A stretch of DNA of 35,761 bases from Helicobacter cetorum. GTDB lineage: Bacteria > Campylobacterota > Campylobacteria > Campylobacterales > BB28. How positions within the stretch are numbered: the first letter of the stretch is position 1; every line of letters begins with the position of its first letter. The stretch covers positions 1 to 35,761 of the forward strand of contig DZAZ01000013.1 of assembly GCA_022729755.1 (NCBI GenBank), in the 5' to 3' direction. Position numbers and translations under genes: made by a program. The notes beneath the pieces are model-generated. The model did no database searches and was not told the origin of the DNA. It worked only from the letters and a program-made list of their open reading frames with translations. Shown here piece by piece: positions 8,472 to 15,783 of the stretch.

Positions 8472-8477
8472 TATAAT
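8472..8477 (+). promoter_or_regulatory. -10 box for the nuoE-like/L,D-transpeptidase pair
   Basis: Perfect TATAAT 24 bases before the ATG at 8502. It lies inside the longer open frame that begins at TTG 8457, which argues that the coding region begins at 8502 rather than at the TTG. Confidence 0.45.
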
Positions 8478-8501
8478 AAAACAAAAAAAGTAAAGTCTGT
8501 A

Positions 8502-8975
8502 ATGATAAAACTATTAAAAACAAATGAAGAATTTAATTTTAATCTTGAAAATGAAGAGAAGTTCAATAAATTAAAACTTTCTTATCCAACAAAAAGAGCT
8601 TTAATACTTCCATCACTTTGGTTAATACAGCAACAAGATGGCTTTATTAGTGAAGAAGCAATTTTATACATTGCAACTAAATTAGAGCTTTCAGCGATGG
8701 AAGTTTTATCGATTGCATCGTTTTATGCGATGTTTAATTTTGAGCCAAAAGCGAAATATCACATAAAAATTTGTAAAACATTATCTTGCCAATTGCGAGG
8801 AAGTGAAGAGTTAATTCAATTTTTAAAGCTTCAAAATAATAAAAATTTTTCACTAAGTGAAGTTGAGTGTTTGGGGCATTGTGAAGTTGCACCAACTATT
8901 CAAATAAATGAAGAATTTTATAAAAATATGGATATAGAAAAATTAAATAAATTATTAAGTGAGTTAAAGTTATGA
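8502..8975 (+). CDS. NuoE-like thioredoxin-fold [2Fe-2S] protein, stand-alone
   Basis: Similar to the 24-kDa subunit NuoE/HoxE of complex I and of NAD-linked hydrogenases and formate dehydrogenases. From the ATG it has 157 aa. An N-terminal helical part (YPTKRALILPSLWLIQQQDGFI) is typical of the family. The thioredoxin-like domain carries the four [2Fe-2S] ligands as CKTLSC (C-x4-C) and ECLGHC (C-x3-C), followed by EVAPTIQI. No NuoF or other diaphorase subunit is adjacent; in most Campylobacterota complex I lacks the NuoE/NuoF NADH module. Its partner and electron donor are therefore unknown. The start was set by the -10 box inside the longer frame. The stop overlaps the next start (ATGA), so the two genes are translationally coupled. 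Confidence 0.8.
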   Translation: MIKLLKTNEEFNFNLENEEKFNKLKLSYPTKRALILPSLWLIQQQDGFISEEAILYIATKLELSAMEVLSIASFYAMFNFEPKAKYHIKICKTLSCQLRGSEELIQFLKLQNNKNFSLSEVECLGHCEVAPTIQINEEFYKNMDIEKLNKLLSELKL

Positions 8976-9679
8976 AAAAAAGCTTCTTAATCGCGATTTT
9001 TAGCACATTATTAGTTGCAGAGTGTGAGATAAGTAATAATACTTTAACACTCACTTCACTTCCAGAAAATACAAAACAATTAATTGTCGTAACAACTAAA
9101 GATATGAATTCGACAAGTGGAATTTTGCAAAGATATGAAAAAAGCCAAAAGTGGCAAAAAGTGGGTGAAAAAGTCGAAGTAATACTGGGTCAAAATGGTT
9201 TAGCTTTTGGAAGAGGAATTTGCAAATTAAATCAAGTGGATAATTTAAAAATTGAAGGCGATAAAAAATCTCCTGCTGGAATTTTTGAGCTTGGAAGTGC
9301 ATTTGGATATGAGAGTGAAAAGTTTAAATATGAGTATATTCAATCAAGCAAAAATTTAAAATGTATCGATGATTCAAATTCAATTAATTATAATAAGATT
9401 TTATATGATAATCATATCAAAAGAGATTATAAAAGCTTTGAAGATATGAAGCGAAAAGATGATTTATATGCACTTGGAATTGCGATTATGCACAATAAAG
9501 AAGCCGTTAAAAACGGTGGTTCTTGTATATTTATGCACATAAAAAATATTAATCCAACTCTTGGTTGTACTGCTATGAAAAAAGAGGAGTTAAGAGAAAT
9601 AATTAATTGGTTAAGAGTTGAGAAAGAGCCTTTATTCATTCAATTACCTCAAAATATTTTTCAATCCATCTCTTTTTAA
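8972..9679 (+). CDS. YkuD-type L,D-transpeptidase-like protein
   Basis: Exported 235-aa protein with a signal peptide over residues 1-17. The YkuD-like fold is suggested by GDKKSPAGIFELGSAFG (96-112), the usual substrate-loop motif. The active-site region has H189 in FMHI and the nucleophile C199 in LGCTAM. These proteins form or cut L,D-bonds in peptidoglycan or process its peptides in the periplasm. The motif is shorter than the classical HGT..SHGC form, so the exact activity is open. It overlaps the upstream NuoE-like gene by 4 bases, an odd pairing, and its 3' end overlaps the convergent cbiO by 36 bases. Confidence 0.8.
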   Translation: MKKSFLIAIFSTLLVAECEISNNTLTLTSLPENTKQLIVVTTKDMNSTSGILQRYEKSQKWQKVGEKVEVILGQNGLAFGRGICKLNQVDNLKIEGDKKSPAGIFELGSAFGYESEKFKYEYIQSSKNLKCIDDSNSINYNKILYDNHIKRDYKSFEDMKRKDDLYALGIAIMHNKEAVKNGGSCIFMHIKNINPTLGCTAMKKEELREIINWLRVEKEPLFIQLPQNIFQSISF

Positions 9680-10297
9680 CTCATAAATACTCGATACTAT
9701 TGGCTTTACAAACTCTAGATCGTGAGTGATAATGACTACTGTTTTATCCAAATTTATTAAAATATCTTGAATGTTTAAAATAGACTTTTTATCTAAATAA
9801 TTACTTGGCTCATCTAATAAAACAATTTCAGGTTCAGTTATTAAAATAGATAAAAGTGCTACTAATTTCTTTTCACCGCCTGAAAGATGGGTAGGAATTC
9901 TATTTTGAAGATGTAAAATTCCAAATTGTTTTAAAAAATTATCTGTTTTTAAAAAAGCTTTTTCTTCACTCATATTTTGATTTATTAAATTAAATGCTAC
10001 CTCTTCCAAAACTGATGGAGTTATAAATTGGTCATCTGGGTCTTGAAATAAAAATCCTATCTTTTTTCTAGCATTTTTAAAATCAACACTATTTTTAAGT
10101 TTATTGTGAAAAATTTCAATTTCTCCAGTAAAATTTTTTAATCCTACAATTGCCCTTAAAAGAGTAGTTTTTCCAATTCCATTTTCTCCGATAATTGCAA
10201 TTTTTTCTTTGTGAGTTAAATTTAAATTTACATTTTCAAATAAAATTTTTTCCTCATTTTTGATAGAAATATTTTTTAAAGTTATGGAACAACTCAA
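9644..10297 (-). CDS. cbiO: Energy-coupling factor/cobalt-nickel ABC transporter ATPase
   Basis: ATP-binding subunit that drives metal import by the CbiM-CbiQ membrane complex. The 217-aa protein has Walker A GENGIGKTT near residues 38-46, the Q-loop FLFQDPDDQF typical of CbiO/EcfA, the signature LSGGEKK, and Walker B VLLDEPSN followed by the switch histidine in ITHD. The start is TTG, with AAAGGA 5 bases upstream. It is last in a leftward operon, 9 bases after cbiQ. Its final codons overlap the end of the convergent L,D-transpeptidase gene. Which metal is moved cannot be decided from this subunit. Confidence 0.92.
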   Translation of the reverse strand: MSCSITLKNISIKNEEKILFENVNLNLTHKEKIAIIGENGIGKTTLLRAIVGLKNFTGEIEIFHNKLKNSVDFKNARKKIGFLFQDPDDQFITPSVLEEVAFNLINQNMSEEKAFLKTDNFLKQFGILHLQNRIPTHLSGGEKKLVALLSILITEPEIVLLDEPSNYLDKKSILNIQDILINLDKTVVIITHDLEFVKPIVSSIYELKRDGLKNILR

Positions 10298-10306
10298 AAT
10301 TTTCCT

Positions 10307-10954
10307 TTAAAAAAAAGTTATAAAAATTAGTGATAATAATAATAAAAACTCATTTAATTTAAATTTGATTTTTTCTCTTGGTTTCAGTCTCTTTTCAGGG
10401 CTTCGTAGTGAGATTGTATCACTTAATCGTTCGGCTCGTTGAAATGTTTTTATGATTAATATTGCAAAAATATATCCATAAGTTTTAAAAGTAAAATAGT
10501 GTAATTTTGGCTCAAAATTTTTTAATATTAAAACTTCTTGCAACTTTTTAACCTCTTTTTGCAAAATTTCTATACTTTTTATTACAAAAAACAGAAGCAT
10601 TGTCAAATTTTTTGGCAAAAATAAATTGTTAAATCCTTGATAAATTTTGTATCCATCTAAATCATTTAAAATAATAGTAGAAAAAATTATAATTAAATTT
10701 GCTCGTAAAAATATAAGTAAAGCTAAATCCAAATTATTCTCAAAAATAATTAAAGTTAAAGTTGTCATAAAAATAAATAAATTTAATTTGACTGTTTTTA
10801 GAAAAATTTTTATAAATGAAGGTTTTAAGATAAAAAAAGCAATTAAAATAGGCAAAATATACATTAATAAAAGTGTAGCTTTAAAAGCTATAAAAAAAGA
10901 AAAATAAATCAAAAAAACTAACTTAAAGCTAGTATCTAAGCTATTTGAAAGCAT
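10307..10954 (-). CDS. cbiQ: Energy-coupling factor transmembrane subunit
   Basis: Membrane T-component linking CbiM to the ATPase. The 215-aa sequence is highly hydrophobic, with four to five likely helices. It carries the coupling-helix signature near the C-terminus, AERLSDTISLRSPEK, close to the family pattern with two short Ala-Arg-Gly-like motifs. Its ATG directly follows the cbiM stop (TAA|ATG), and cbiO follows after 9 bases, so the three are one translational unit. The lower motif conservation of this family makes the position in the operon an important part of the call. Confidence 0.85.
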   Translation of the reverse strand: MLSNSLDTSFKLVFLIYFSFFIAFKATLLLMYILPILIAFFILKPSFIKIFLKTVKLNLFIFMTTLTLIIFENNLDLALLIFLRANLIIIFSTIILNDLDGYKIYQGFNNLFLPKNLTMLLFFVIKSIEILQKEVKKLQEVLILKNFEPKLHYFTFKTYGYIFAILIIKTFQRAERLSDTISLRSPEKRLKPREKIKFKLNEFLLLLSLIFITFF

Positions 10955-11536
10955 TTAAATTTTCAAATTTAATTTTTTTAAAAATGAAAATATAAATATT
11001 GAAATAATTCCTTCAATAAGTGCTAAAGGTAAATTTAAGCTAAAGGCCAATTTAGAAATTGCCAAAAATTCACTACTGCTAAGCCACAAAGAAATTGCTA
11101 AAAATAACGAAGCAACTAAAATTGGAATAAAACCTAACAAAAAATATAAAAGCTTTTCGTGTAATTTATCTTTTAAAATTGTATTTAAATAATATCCACT
11201 TATCGCACCAAGGCTAATATTTAAAGCATTTATACCAAGACTTGAAATTCCACCAAAACCTAAAAGTAAAGCTTGTAACAACAGTGCAATAAAAAGTGCT
11301 AAAAAGACATCTTTTCCTAAAAATACTCCAATAATTCCAAGTAACATAAAGTGAATTGAAGTTACACCAATGGGAATATAAACCATAGAGGCAACAAAAA
11401 ATAGAGCCGAAATGAGGGCTATTTTTGAAATATTTTCCTCTTTTAATTTAAAAATTGAATAACTTAAAATTAAAGCACTAACACCCCAACCAGAAATGGC
11501 AACACTCATCGATAAAACACCTTCACTTATGTGCAT
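10955..11536 (-). CDS. cbiM: CbiM/NikM-type metal substrate-binding membrane protein
   Basis: Substrate component of an ECF importer for cobalt or nickel. The protein begins MHISEGVLS. In this family the amino terminus and His2 bind the metal together with a His in the second conserved motif, here H62 in TSIHFMLLG. The 193 aa form about six to seven membrane helices. Its ATG lies one base after the stop of the HIT gene. No CbiN- or NikN/NikL-like small subunit is seen next to it, as would be expected for many CbiMNQO systems. Cobalt and nickel cannot be told apart here; nickel would suit hydrogenases and cobalt would suit B12. Confidence 0.9.
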   Translation of the reverse strand: MHISEGVLSMSVAISGWGVSALILSYSIFKLKEENISKIALISALFFVASMVYIPIGVTSIHFMLLGIIGVFLGKDVFLALFIALLLQALLLGFGGISSLGINALNISLGAISGYYLNTILKDKLHEKLLYFLLGFIPILVASLFLAISLWLSSSEFLAISKLAFSLNLPLALIEGIISIFIFSFLKKLNLKI

Positions 11537-11537
11537 A

Positions 11538-11870
11538 TTAAATAAAATTTCCCCATTTTAATTTTGCACCTGCAATTAAATGAAAATGCAAATGCTTCAC
11601 CTCTTGCCCACCATTATTACCAACATTTGTAAGCAATCTATAACCATCTTTACTAATACCAGCCTCTTTTGTAACTTTTTTTATAAATTCACTCATTAAA
11701 GCCATAACTTCACTCGGTGTATCTTCAAAACTCTCATAGTGAGCCTTTGGAATAATCAAAATATGAGTCGGAGCTTGTGGATTAATATCATAAAAAGCTA
11801 AAAAACTTTCATTTTCTAAAAGCTTTTTTGGTGGAATTTCATTATTTACTATTTTGCAAAAAATACACAT
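11538..11870 (-). CDS. HIT-family (HINT-type) purine nucleoside phosphoramidase
   Basis: Small cytosolic nucleotide hydrolase of the histidine-triad family. The 110-aa length and the closing motif HLHFHLI (H93, H95, H97; H95 expected to be the nucleophile) are diagnostic. The N-terminal CIFCKI and AFYDINPQAPTHILIIPK are standard for the HINT branch. It is inserted between torD and cbiM in the leftward operon, with AAGGAT before its ATG. The in vivo substrate is usually unknown in this family, and the operon gives no direct hint. Confidence 0.93.
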   Translation of the reverse strand: MCIFCKIVNNEIPPKKLLENESFLAFYDINPQAPTHILIIPKAHYESFEDTPSEVMALMSEFIKKVTKEAGISKDGYRLLTNVGNNGGQEVKHLHFHLIAGAKLKWGNFI

Positions 11871-11898
11871 TTTTTATCCTTTTTAATTTTTTATTTTT

Positions 11899-12501
11899 TT
11901 ATAACTCTTCAAAATCGCTTAATAAAAACTCCATTGTCATCTCTGCTAAATCGTAATAAAGTGGAGTTTTTGCTTCACTTTTCATATTGATTAAAAACAT
12001 TGGTGCAAAAGTTAATAAATGTTTTTGCATAAACTCTTTTTGAATTTCTCTTAAATTTTTTATTGCTTCAGTATCGTTTTGATTAAAAGCTTTAAGTTCA
12101 GCATCAACCAAAAGCGACATAAATTCGCACTCAATAGCAATATGGTCAGGTGAAATAGCTCTAGCTTGTGTTAAATCTACACGAAAATCGTAATTATTAT
12201 AAAATTCAACCAAAGGATTTTCACCACCAGAATTTATCATTTGGTCATCTCGTTTATAAAAACTCTCATATGGAATTAAATGAATTAAAAGTAAATTTGT
12301 AAAATCTACATTAAAATACTCTTCAATCAATTTTTGAGCTTGAATAGTTCCAAACTTATCCCACTCTTTTAAATTTGGAAAAAGTGAAAGCACATCTTCA
12401 TTATTTTTCAAAAAATTTAAAGTTTCTAAATCCATCTCAAGTAATAAAAGCCTTGAAATTAATCCATACATATTTCTTCTAGCTTCTAATTTTTCACCCA
12501 T
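11899..12501 (-). CDS. TorD/DmsD-family molybdoenzyme chaperone
   Basis: Cytosolic all-helical chaperone family that binds Tat signal peptides or apo-forms of molybdenum or tungsten oxidoreductases such as formate dehydrogenase or TMAO/DMSO/nitrate reductases. The 200-aa protein has the family motifs LIPYESFYKRDDQ near residues 75-88 and PDHIAIECEFM near 118-128, followed by the EFMQKHLLTFAPMF helix near 155-168. No client oxidoreductase gene is in the window. It is the first gene of a leftward operon with the HIT protein (28-base gap) and the cbiMQO metal importer. ATG start with AAAGG upstream; TATAAT at 12526-12521. Confidence 0.85.
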   Translation of the reverse strand: MGEKLEARRNMYGLISRLLLLEMDLETLNFLKNNEDVLSLFPNLKEWDKFGTIQAQKLIEEYFNVDFTNLLLIHLIPYESFYKRDDQMINSGGENPLVEFYNNYDFRVDLTQARAISPDHIAIECEFMSLLVDAELKAFNQNDTEAIKNLREIQKEFMQKHLLTFAPMFLINMKSEAKTPLYYDLAEMTMEFLLSDFEEL

Positions 12502-12520
12502 TTATAACCTTTTTTAGGGA

Positions 12521-12526
12521 ATTATA
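12521..12526 (-). promoter_or_regulatory. -10 box for the torD-HIT-cbiMQO operon
   Basis: TATAAT on the minus strand 20 bases ahead of the torD ATG. It is the only obvious promoter for the five leftward genes down to cbiO. Confidence 0.5.
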
Positions 12527-12535
12527 AGAATTAAA

Positions 12536-12572
12536 AGCTTAAATTGACTTTTATTTTAATAAAATTTAAGCT
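12536..12572. repeat. Bulged inverted repeat between torD and miaA
   Basis: AGCTTAAA (12536-12543) pairs with TTTAAGCT (12565-12572), and TTTTATT (12549-12555) pairs with AATAAAA (12558-12564). This gives a 15-bp stem with a TTGAC bulge and a 2-base loop. It lies in a divergent gap, where a terminator is not needed. It may be a regulator site or simply AT-rich symmetry. Confidence 0.5.
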
Positions 12573-12596
12573 AGAAAATAAAATGGAGATAAAAAG

Positions 12597-13481
12597 TTGC
12601 TAAAAAAAGAGATAGCTATTATTGGGGCTAGCGCTTCAGGTAAAAGTGATTTGGCTATAAAAATTGCAAAAAAGATAGATGCTTATATTTTGTCACTTGA
12701 CTCGCTTAGTATTTATAAAGAGATAGATATTGTTTCTGCAAAACCAAATATTGAAGAAAAAGCCGAAATTAAGCACTTTGGAATTGATGAAATTTATCCA
12801 AATGAAGATTTTAATGTTGCAACTTTTTTTAAAATTTATCAACAAGCTAAAAAAGAAGCATCAGAAAATGATAAAAATTTAATAATAGTTGGTGGAAGCA
12901 GTTTTTATTTAAAAACAATGATAGATGGGCTTAGTGAAATAAAAATTAGTGATTTAACAAAAGAGATTGTAAAAAAAGAGATGAATAATTTAGAAAATGC
13001 TTATCAAAAATTGCAAAAAATTGATAGTGAATATGCGAAAAAACTCTATTCAAATGACAGTTATCGAATAGAAAAAGCATTAAGTATTTATTATGAGAGT
13101 GCTAAAACACCAAGTATATTTTTTAATGAAGCAAAAAAAAATGCACCACTTTCAAATATTTGCATTTATGAAATAGAGATTGATAGAGCTTTACTTAGAG
13201 AAAGAATTACAAAAAGAACTGAAAAAATGTTAAAGTTAGGCTTAATCGATGAAGTTTTTTATCTTGAAAAAAAATACACAAGAAGCCCAAATTCTATGGG
13301 AGCAATTGGCATAAAAGAAACTTTAGCATATTTTGATGGAATTTATAGCTTAAGTGAATTGAAAGAGAAAATAATCACAAATACAGCTAGACTTGCAAAA
13401 AGACAGACAACTTTCAATAAAACTCAATTTAGTAATGTGATTAGGGGGAAAGTAAGCGATTTAATGGAGTTATTTAGTTAG
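12597..13481 (+). CDS. miaA: tRNA dimethylallyltransferase
   Basis: Adds the isopentenyl group to N6 of A37 in tRNAs reading codons that begin with U. The 294-aa protein has the P-loop GASASGKS at 10-17, then SLDSLSIYKEIDIVSAKP in place of the usual DSMQVYKGLDIGTAKP, the GGSSFYLKTMIDGL loop near 100-113, and the ending GAIGIKETLAYF plus AKRQTTFNKTQF. The divergence in the second motif is mild and typical of the phylum. Start is TTG with GGAG 8 bases upstream; the nearby ATG at 12583 is out of frame. The stop overlaps the convergent pseudopilin gene by 12 bases. Confidence 0.93.
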   Translation: MLKKEIAIIGASASGKSDLAIKIAKKIDAYILSLDSLSIYKEIDIVSAKPNIEEKAEIKHFGIDEIYPNEDFNVATFFKIYQQAKKEASENDKNLIIVGGSSFYLKTMIDGLSEIKISDLTKEIVKKEMNNLENAYQKLQKIDSEYAKKLYSNDSYRIEKALSIYYESAKTPSIFFNEAKKNAPLSNICIYEIEIDRALLRERITKRTEKMLKLGLIDEVFYLEKKYTRSPNSMGAIGIKETLAYFDGIYSLSELKEKIITNTARLAKRQTTFNKTQFSNVIRGKVSDLMELFS

Positions 13482-14159
13482 AGTAAGACAATCAGCACTT
13501 GAAGTATTACAAGTAAAAGTACCATTTGTATTATTGTAAGTAAAAATTACAGTTTTAGTATTTGAAATTCGGTATTCATATGTTTCAGGCGAAAAATCTT
13601 TTTCAGTAGAACGATAACTTCCTGTTGCCATCCAACCACCATCAGAAGCACTTGAAATTATAGGTTCTTTTAAAATACCATCGAAAAGTGGAGTACCAAC
13701 AACATCATAATTTGATGATGTAACTTGTGTTTCATTCAAATCAACAGGATATCTTCCGCCTCCACAACCTCCACCACTAAGCAAATTTTGACCAGCTCTC
13801 ATATTTATTCCATTCTTTATTGCTGCCACCTGATTTTTACCTTTTGCAATATAAGCATCTTCTTTTGTGCCTATTAATTTTGGAACTGCAACACTTGCTA
13901 AAATTCCTAAAACCACAATTACAAAAACTAACTCTATCATTGTGAAAGCTTTTTTAATACCAATTTTGTTTTGTTTTTCTTCAATAAACCTCATTGTAAG
14001 TCCATATGTTGTACAGTTTTGAGTAACTTCATCTTTTAACTTTTTTATATACTCATCTACATCATCAATTTTATTAATTCTATTTTTTAATATATCTTTT
14101 TCAGAATTTTGCAACTCTTTTATAAGATTTTTTTTGTTTTTAATTTTTAGTTTTTCCAT
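13470..14159 (-). CDS. Pseudopilin with a long N-terminal extension
   Basis: The type IV pilin/type II secretion N-terminal signature KKAFTMIELVFVIVVLGIL is present, but it begins about 70 residues into the protein. The probable cleavage is A71|F72 with E76 as the conserved +5 Glu. The ATG at 14159 has AAGG 8 bases upstream and follows the preceding gene's stop at once, so this start is well supported; a GTG at 14168 overlaps that stop. Residues 1-70 are lysine-rich, probably helical and cytoplasmic, and resemble nothing I recognise. In the phylum the leader is usually just MKKAF; here the Met is Ile. M56 would give a 16-residue leader, but has no clear ribosome binding site. The C-terminal part has a Gly/Cys loop (GGGCGGG) and two Cys near the end, a pseudopilin-like globular domain. 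Confidence 0.8.
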   Translation of the reverse strand: MEKLKIKNKKNLIKELQNSEKDILKNRINKIDDVDEYIKKLKDEVTQNCTTYGLTMRFIEEKQNKIGIKKAFTMIELVFVIVVLGILASVAVPKLIGTKEDAYIAKGKNQVAAIKNGINMRAGQNLLSGGGCGGGRYPVDLNETQVTSSNYDVVGTPLFDGILKEPIISSASDGGWMATGSYRSTEKDFSPETYEYRISNTKTVIFTYNNTNGTFTCNTSSADCLTLTK

Positions 14160-14164
14160 AAATG

Positions 14165-14623
14165 TCACCTTGCCACACTTTCATCAAAATTAACTCTATA
14201 TGTAATTGTTTTATTGTCTTCTTGTATATTTTGATTTAAAGCTTTTGAAAATTCATTTAAAAGTTTAAAATTACTAGATTCCAGAGTTATTAATACTCCA
14301 TTTTTATCATTTTCAATTATATGTTTTTGAAATTTAATACTTAAATCTTTATCGTTTGAATATTCTAAAAGTTCATCTTTATCTTCTATTAAATCAAAGC
14401 CCTGAAATTCAACATTATTTTTTAAATCAATATTTTGAGTTACCATATAATTTGTTTGGATATTTTGAAGTGAAGTTTGAATAGAAGAGTGAATTGAAGT
14501 AACTTTCGCATCGTCAACAACTCCTATCCATTTTTTTATTTTATCAGCCATAGCAATATATAAAAGCCCAATCACTATTAAAACTGTTAAAAATTCGATT
14601 AGTGAAAAAGCTTTTTTATTCAT
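14165..14623 (-). CDS. Pseudopilin-like protein
   Basis: A 152-aa protein with a short leader, MNKKA|FSLIEFLTVLIVIGLL, with Glu at +5 of the mature form. The rest is a mostly helical, charged periplasmic domain without cysteines. It is the middle gene of three leftward pseudopilin genes: 6 bases after the first, and its stop overlaps a possible GTG start of the third. This tight packing suggests one assembly, either a type II secretion-like pseudopilus or the competence pseudopilus; the sequence does not decide which. Confidence 0.82.
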   Translation of the reverse strand: MNKKAFSLIEFLTVLIVIGLLYIAMADKIKKWIGVVDDAKVTSIHSSIQTSLQNIQTNYMVTQNIDLKNNVEFQGFDLIEDKDELLEYSNDKDLSIKFQKHIIENDKNGVLITLESSNFKLLNEFSKALNQNIQEDNKTITYRVNFDESVAR

Positions 14624-14629
14624 ATTTCA

Positions 14630-15106
14630 TTACCAAACAATACTTGCACCTTGCATACTTATACTTTGGTCTCTGATACCCATATCATATAATGTACCAC
14701 AAACACCCGTACTTGTAGCAATTCCCTTCATATCTATAACCAAATTTGGTCCTGAAGTTGAAGTTCCAGCTACAAATAATCCAGTAGAAAGATTTGTGTC
14801 ATCTGTAATCATTATCTCAATACAACTTCCAGCAGTTGTTGTTAATTTATCTTGAATATGTGTATCTGCATTTACAACATTCCAAGTATTTGAATTTAAA
14901 GATGGTACAGCTTGAGTAATGCTAGCCTGTTTTTGAGCTAAATAAAGTGCTGGAATAGCTTGAGTAATAGTCCCAATATCACTTTTAATTCCAGAAGCCG
15001 TAGCATCATCTCTTGTTGCTGCTAATTTTGGAAGTGCAATTGAAGCTAAAATACCCAAAATAACAATCACGAAAATCAATTCAATCATAGAAAAACCACG
15101 CTTCAC
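14630..15106 (-). CDS. Type IV pilin-like/pseudopilin major subunit candidate
   Basis: A 158-aa protein with the leader MKRG|FSMIELIFVIVILGIL: Gly at -1 and Glu at +5, the best prepilin peptidase site of the three. After the membrane helix come KLAATRDDATASGIKSDIG and a Thr/Ser/Gly-rich globular domain with two Cys (SCIEI and GVCGTL), which may form a disulfide. It starts at GTG with AAGGAG 5 bases upstream; the overlapping ATG at 15108 runs out of frame. It is first in the cluster, with about 90 bases of AT-rich leader after the small gene upstream. Confidence 0.87.
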   Translation of the reverse strand: MKRGFSMIELIFVIVILGILASIALPKLAATRDDATASGIKSDIGTITQAIPALYLAQKQASITQAVPSLNSNTWNVVNADTHIQDKLTTTAGSCIEIMITDDTNLSTGLFVAGTSTSGPNLVIDMKGIATSTGVCGTLYDMGIRDQSISMQGASIVW

Positions 15107-15196
15107 ATTGACTCCTTTTTATAAAAGATTTTTATGTACATGATAATTTTTTCATAAATTACCTAATAATACATTTAATTTATTTACTTAAATGAA

Positions 15197-15415
15197 TTAT
15201 TTTTGCTTTATTTTCTCATAAATATCTTTTATGTTTTCCAACAATGTATAATATTCATAACACTTATTCAAATAGGCAGAAAGTAAACTTTTTGTACTTG
15301 CATTTTGAGTTTGAAAAAAATCCTTTAAAATATCTTTTTCAATTTCATCAGCAAATTTACTAGGAAGGGATATATCATATTTTCTACCATCAATTGTAAT
15401 TGTAACTTTTTTCAT
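15197..15415 (-). CDS. Small conserved-looking protein, possibly ZapA-like
   Basis: A 72-aa protein. The N-terminus VTITIDGRKYDISLPSKFAD looks like the short beta-hairpin start of ZapA-type cell-division proteins, followed by a helical part ending in KDIYEKIKQK. The match is by pattern only, and the second half differs from ZapA. Its ATG is 3 bases after the stop of the coiled-coil gene upstream, so they are translationally coupled. The pair faces away from uvrB. I do not assign a function with certainty. Confidence 0.6.
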   Translation of the reverse strand: MKKVTITIDGRKYDISLPSKFADEIEKDILKDFFQTQNASTKSLLSAYLNKCYEYYTLLENIKDIYEKIKQK

Positions 15416-15418
15416 AAA

Positions 15419-15712
15419 TTAACCAAGAACTTGCTCAATTTTACCCAAAATGTCTGCTACTTCTAACTCTTTTAATTGTAAAGATTCTTCCAATCTTCTA
15501 ATTTCACTATCTTTTGCTTCACTTCCTGCTTTTGCAGTCGTTAACTCATTTCTAACTCTTTCAAGTTCTTCTCTTAAACCGTGATTTTCCTCTTCTACTC
15601 TTCTTTTTTCGTTTTGTACACTATCAAATCTCTCTAAGAGAGAGCCTATTCTATGACTTAATTTTTCAGTAATTGAACCACTTTCACTAACTTGTATATG
15701 TTGATTTTCCAT
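15419..15712 (-). CDS. Short coiled-coil protein, possibly ZapB-like
   Basis: A 97-aa acidic protein that is almost wholly heptad-like from about residue 15 to 95 (EKLSHRIGSLLERFD, then RRVEEENHGLREELERVRNE). There is no signal peptide or membrane segment. Size and coiled coil resemble ZapB or other FtsZ-ring associated proteins, and the following gene has a ZapA-like N-terminus; this is an inference from shape and pairing. ATG with AAAGGAAAA upstream. It is divergent from uvrB across 71 bases. Confidence 0.6.
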   Translation of the reverse strand: MENQHIQVSESGSITEKLSHRIGSLLERFDSVQNEKRRVEEENHGLREELERVRNELTTAKAGSEAKDSEIRRLEESLQLKELEVADILGKIEQVLG

Positions 15713-15745
15713 TTATTTTCCTTTTTTTATTCTATAAAATAATAA

Positions 15746-15754
15746 TGTTATAAT
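15746..15754 (+). promoter_or_regulatory. Extended -10 promoter for uvrB
   Basis: TGT followed by TATAAT (15749-15754), 29 bases before the uvrB GTG. No LexA box is visible, consistent with the lack of a classical SOS system in most of the phylum. Confidence 0.5.
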
Positions 15755-15783
15755 TTTATCAACTTTTGATAAAAAGGTAAAGA

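Noticed and set aside
8457-8501. TTG start for the NuoE-like protein
   Set aside because: A TATAAT box lies inside this segment, so the first 15 codons would be upstream of the transcript start.
10647-10907. Plus-strand Lys/Ile-rich open frame opposite cbiQ
   Set aside because: Reverse reading of a membrane protein in AT-rich DNA; no start signal.
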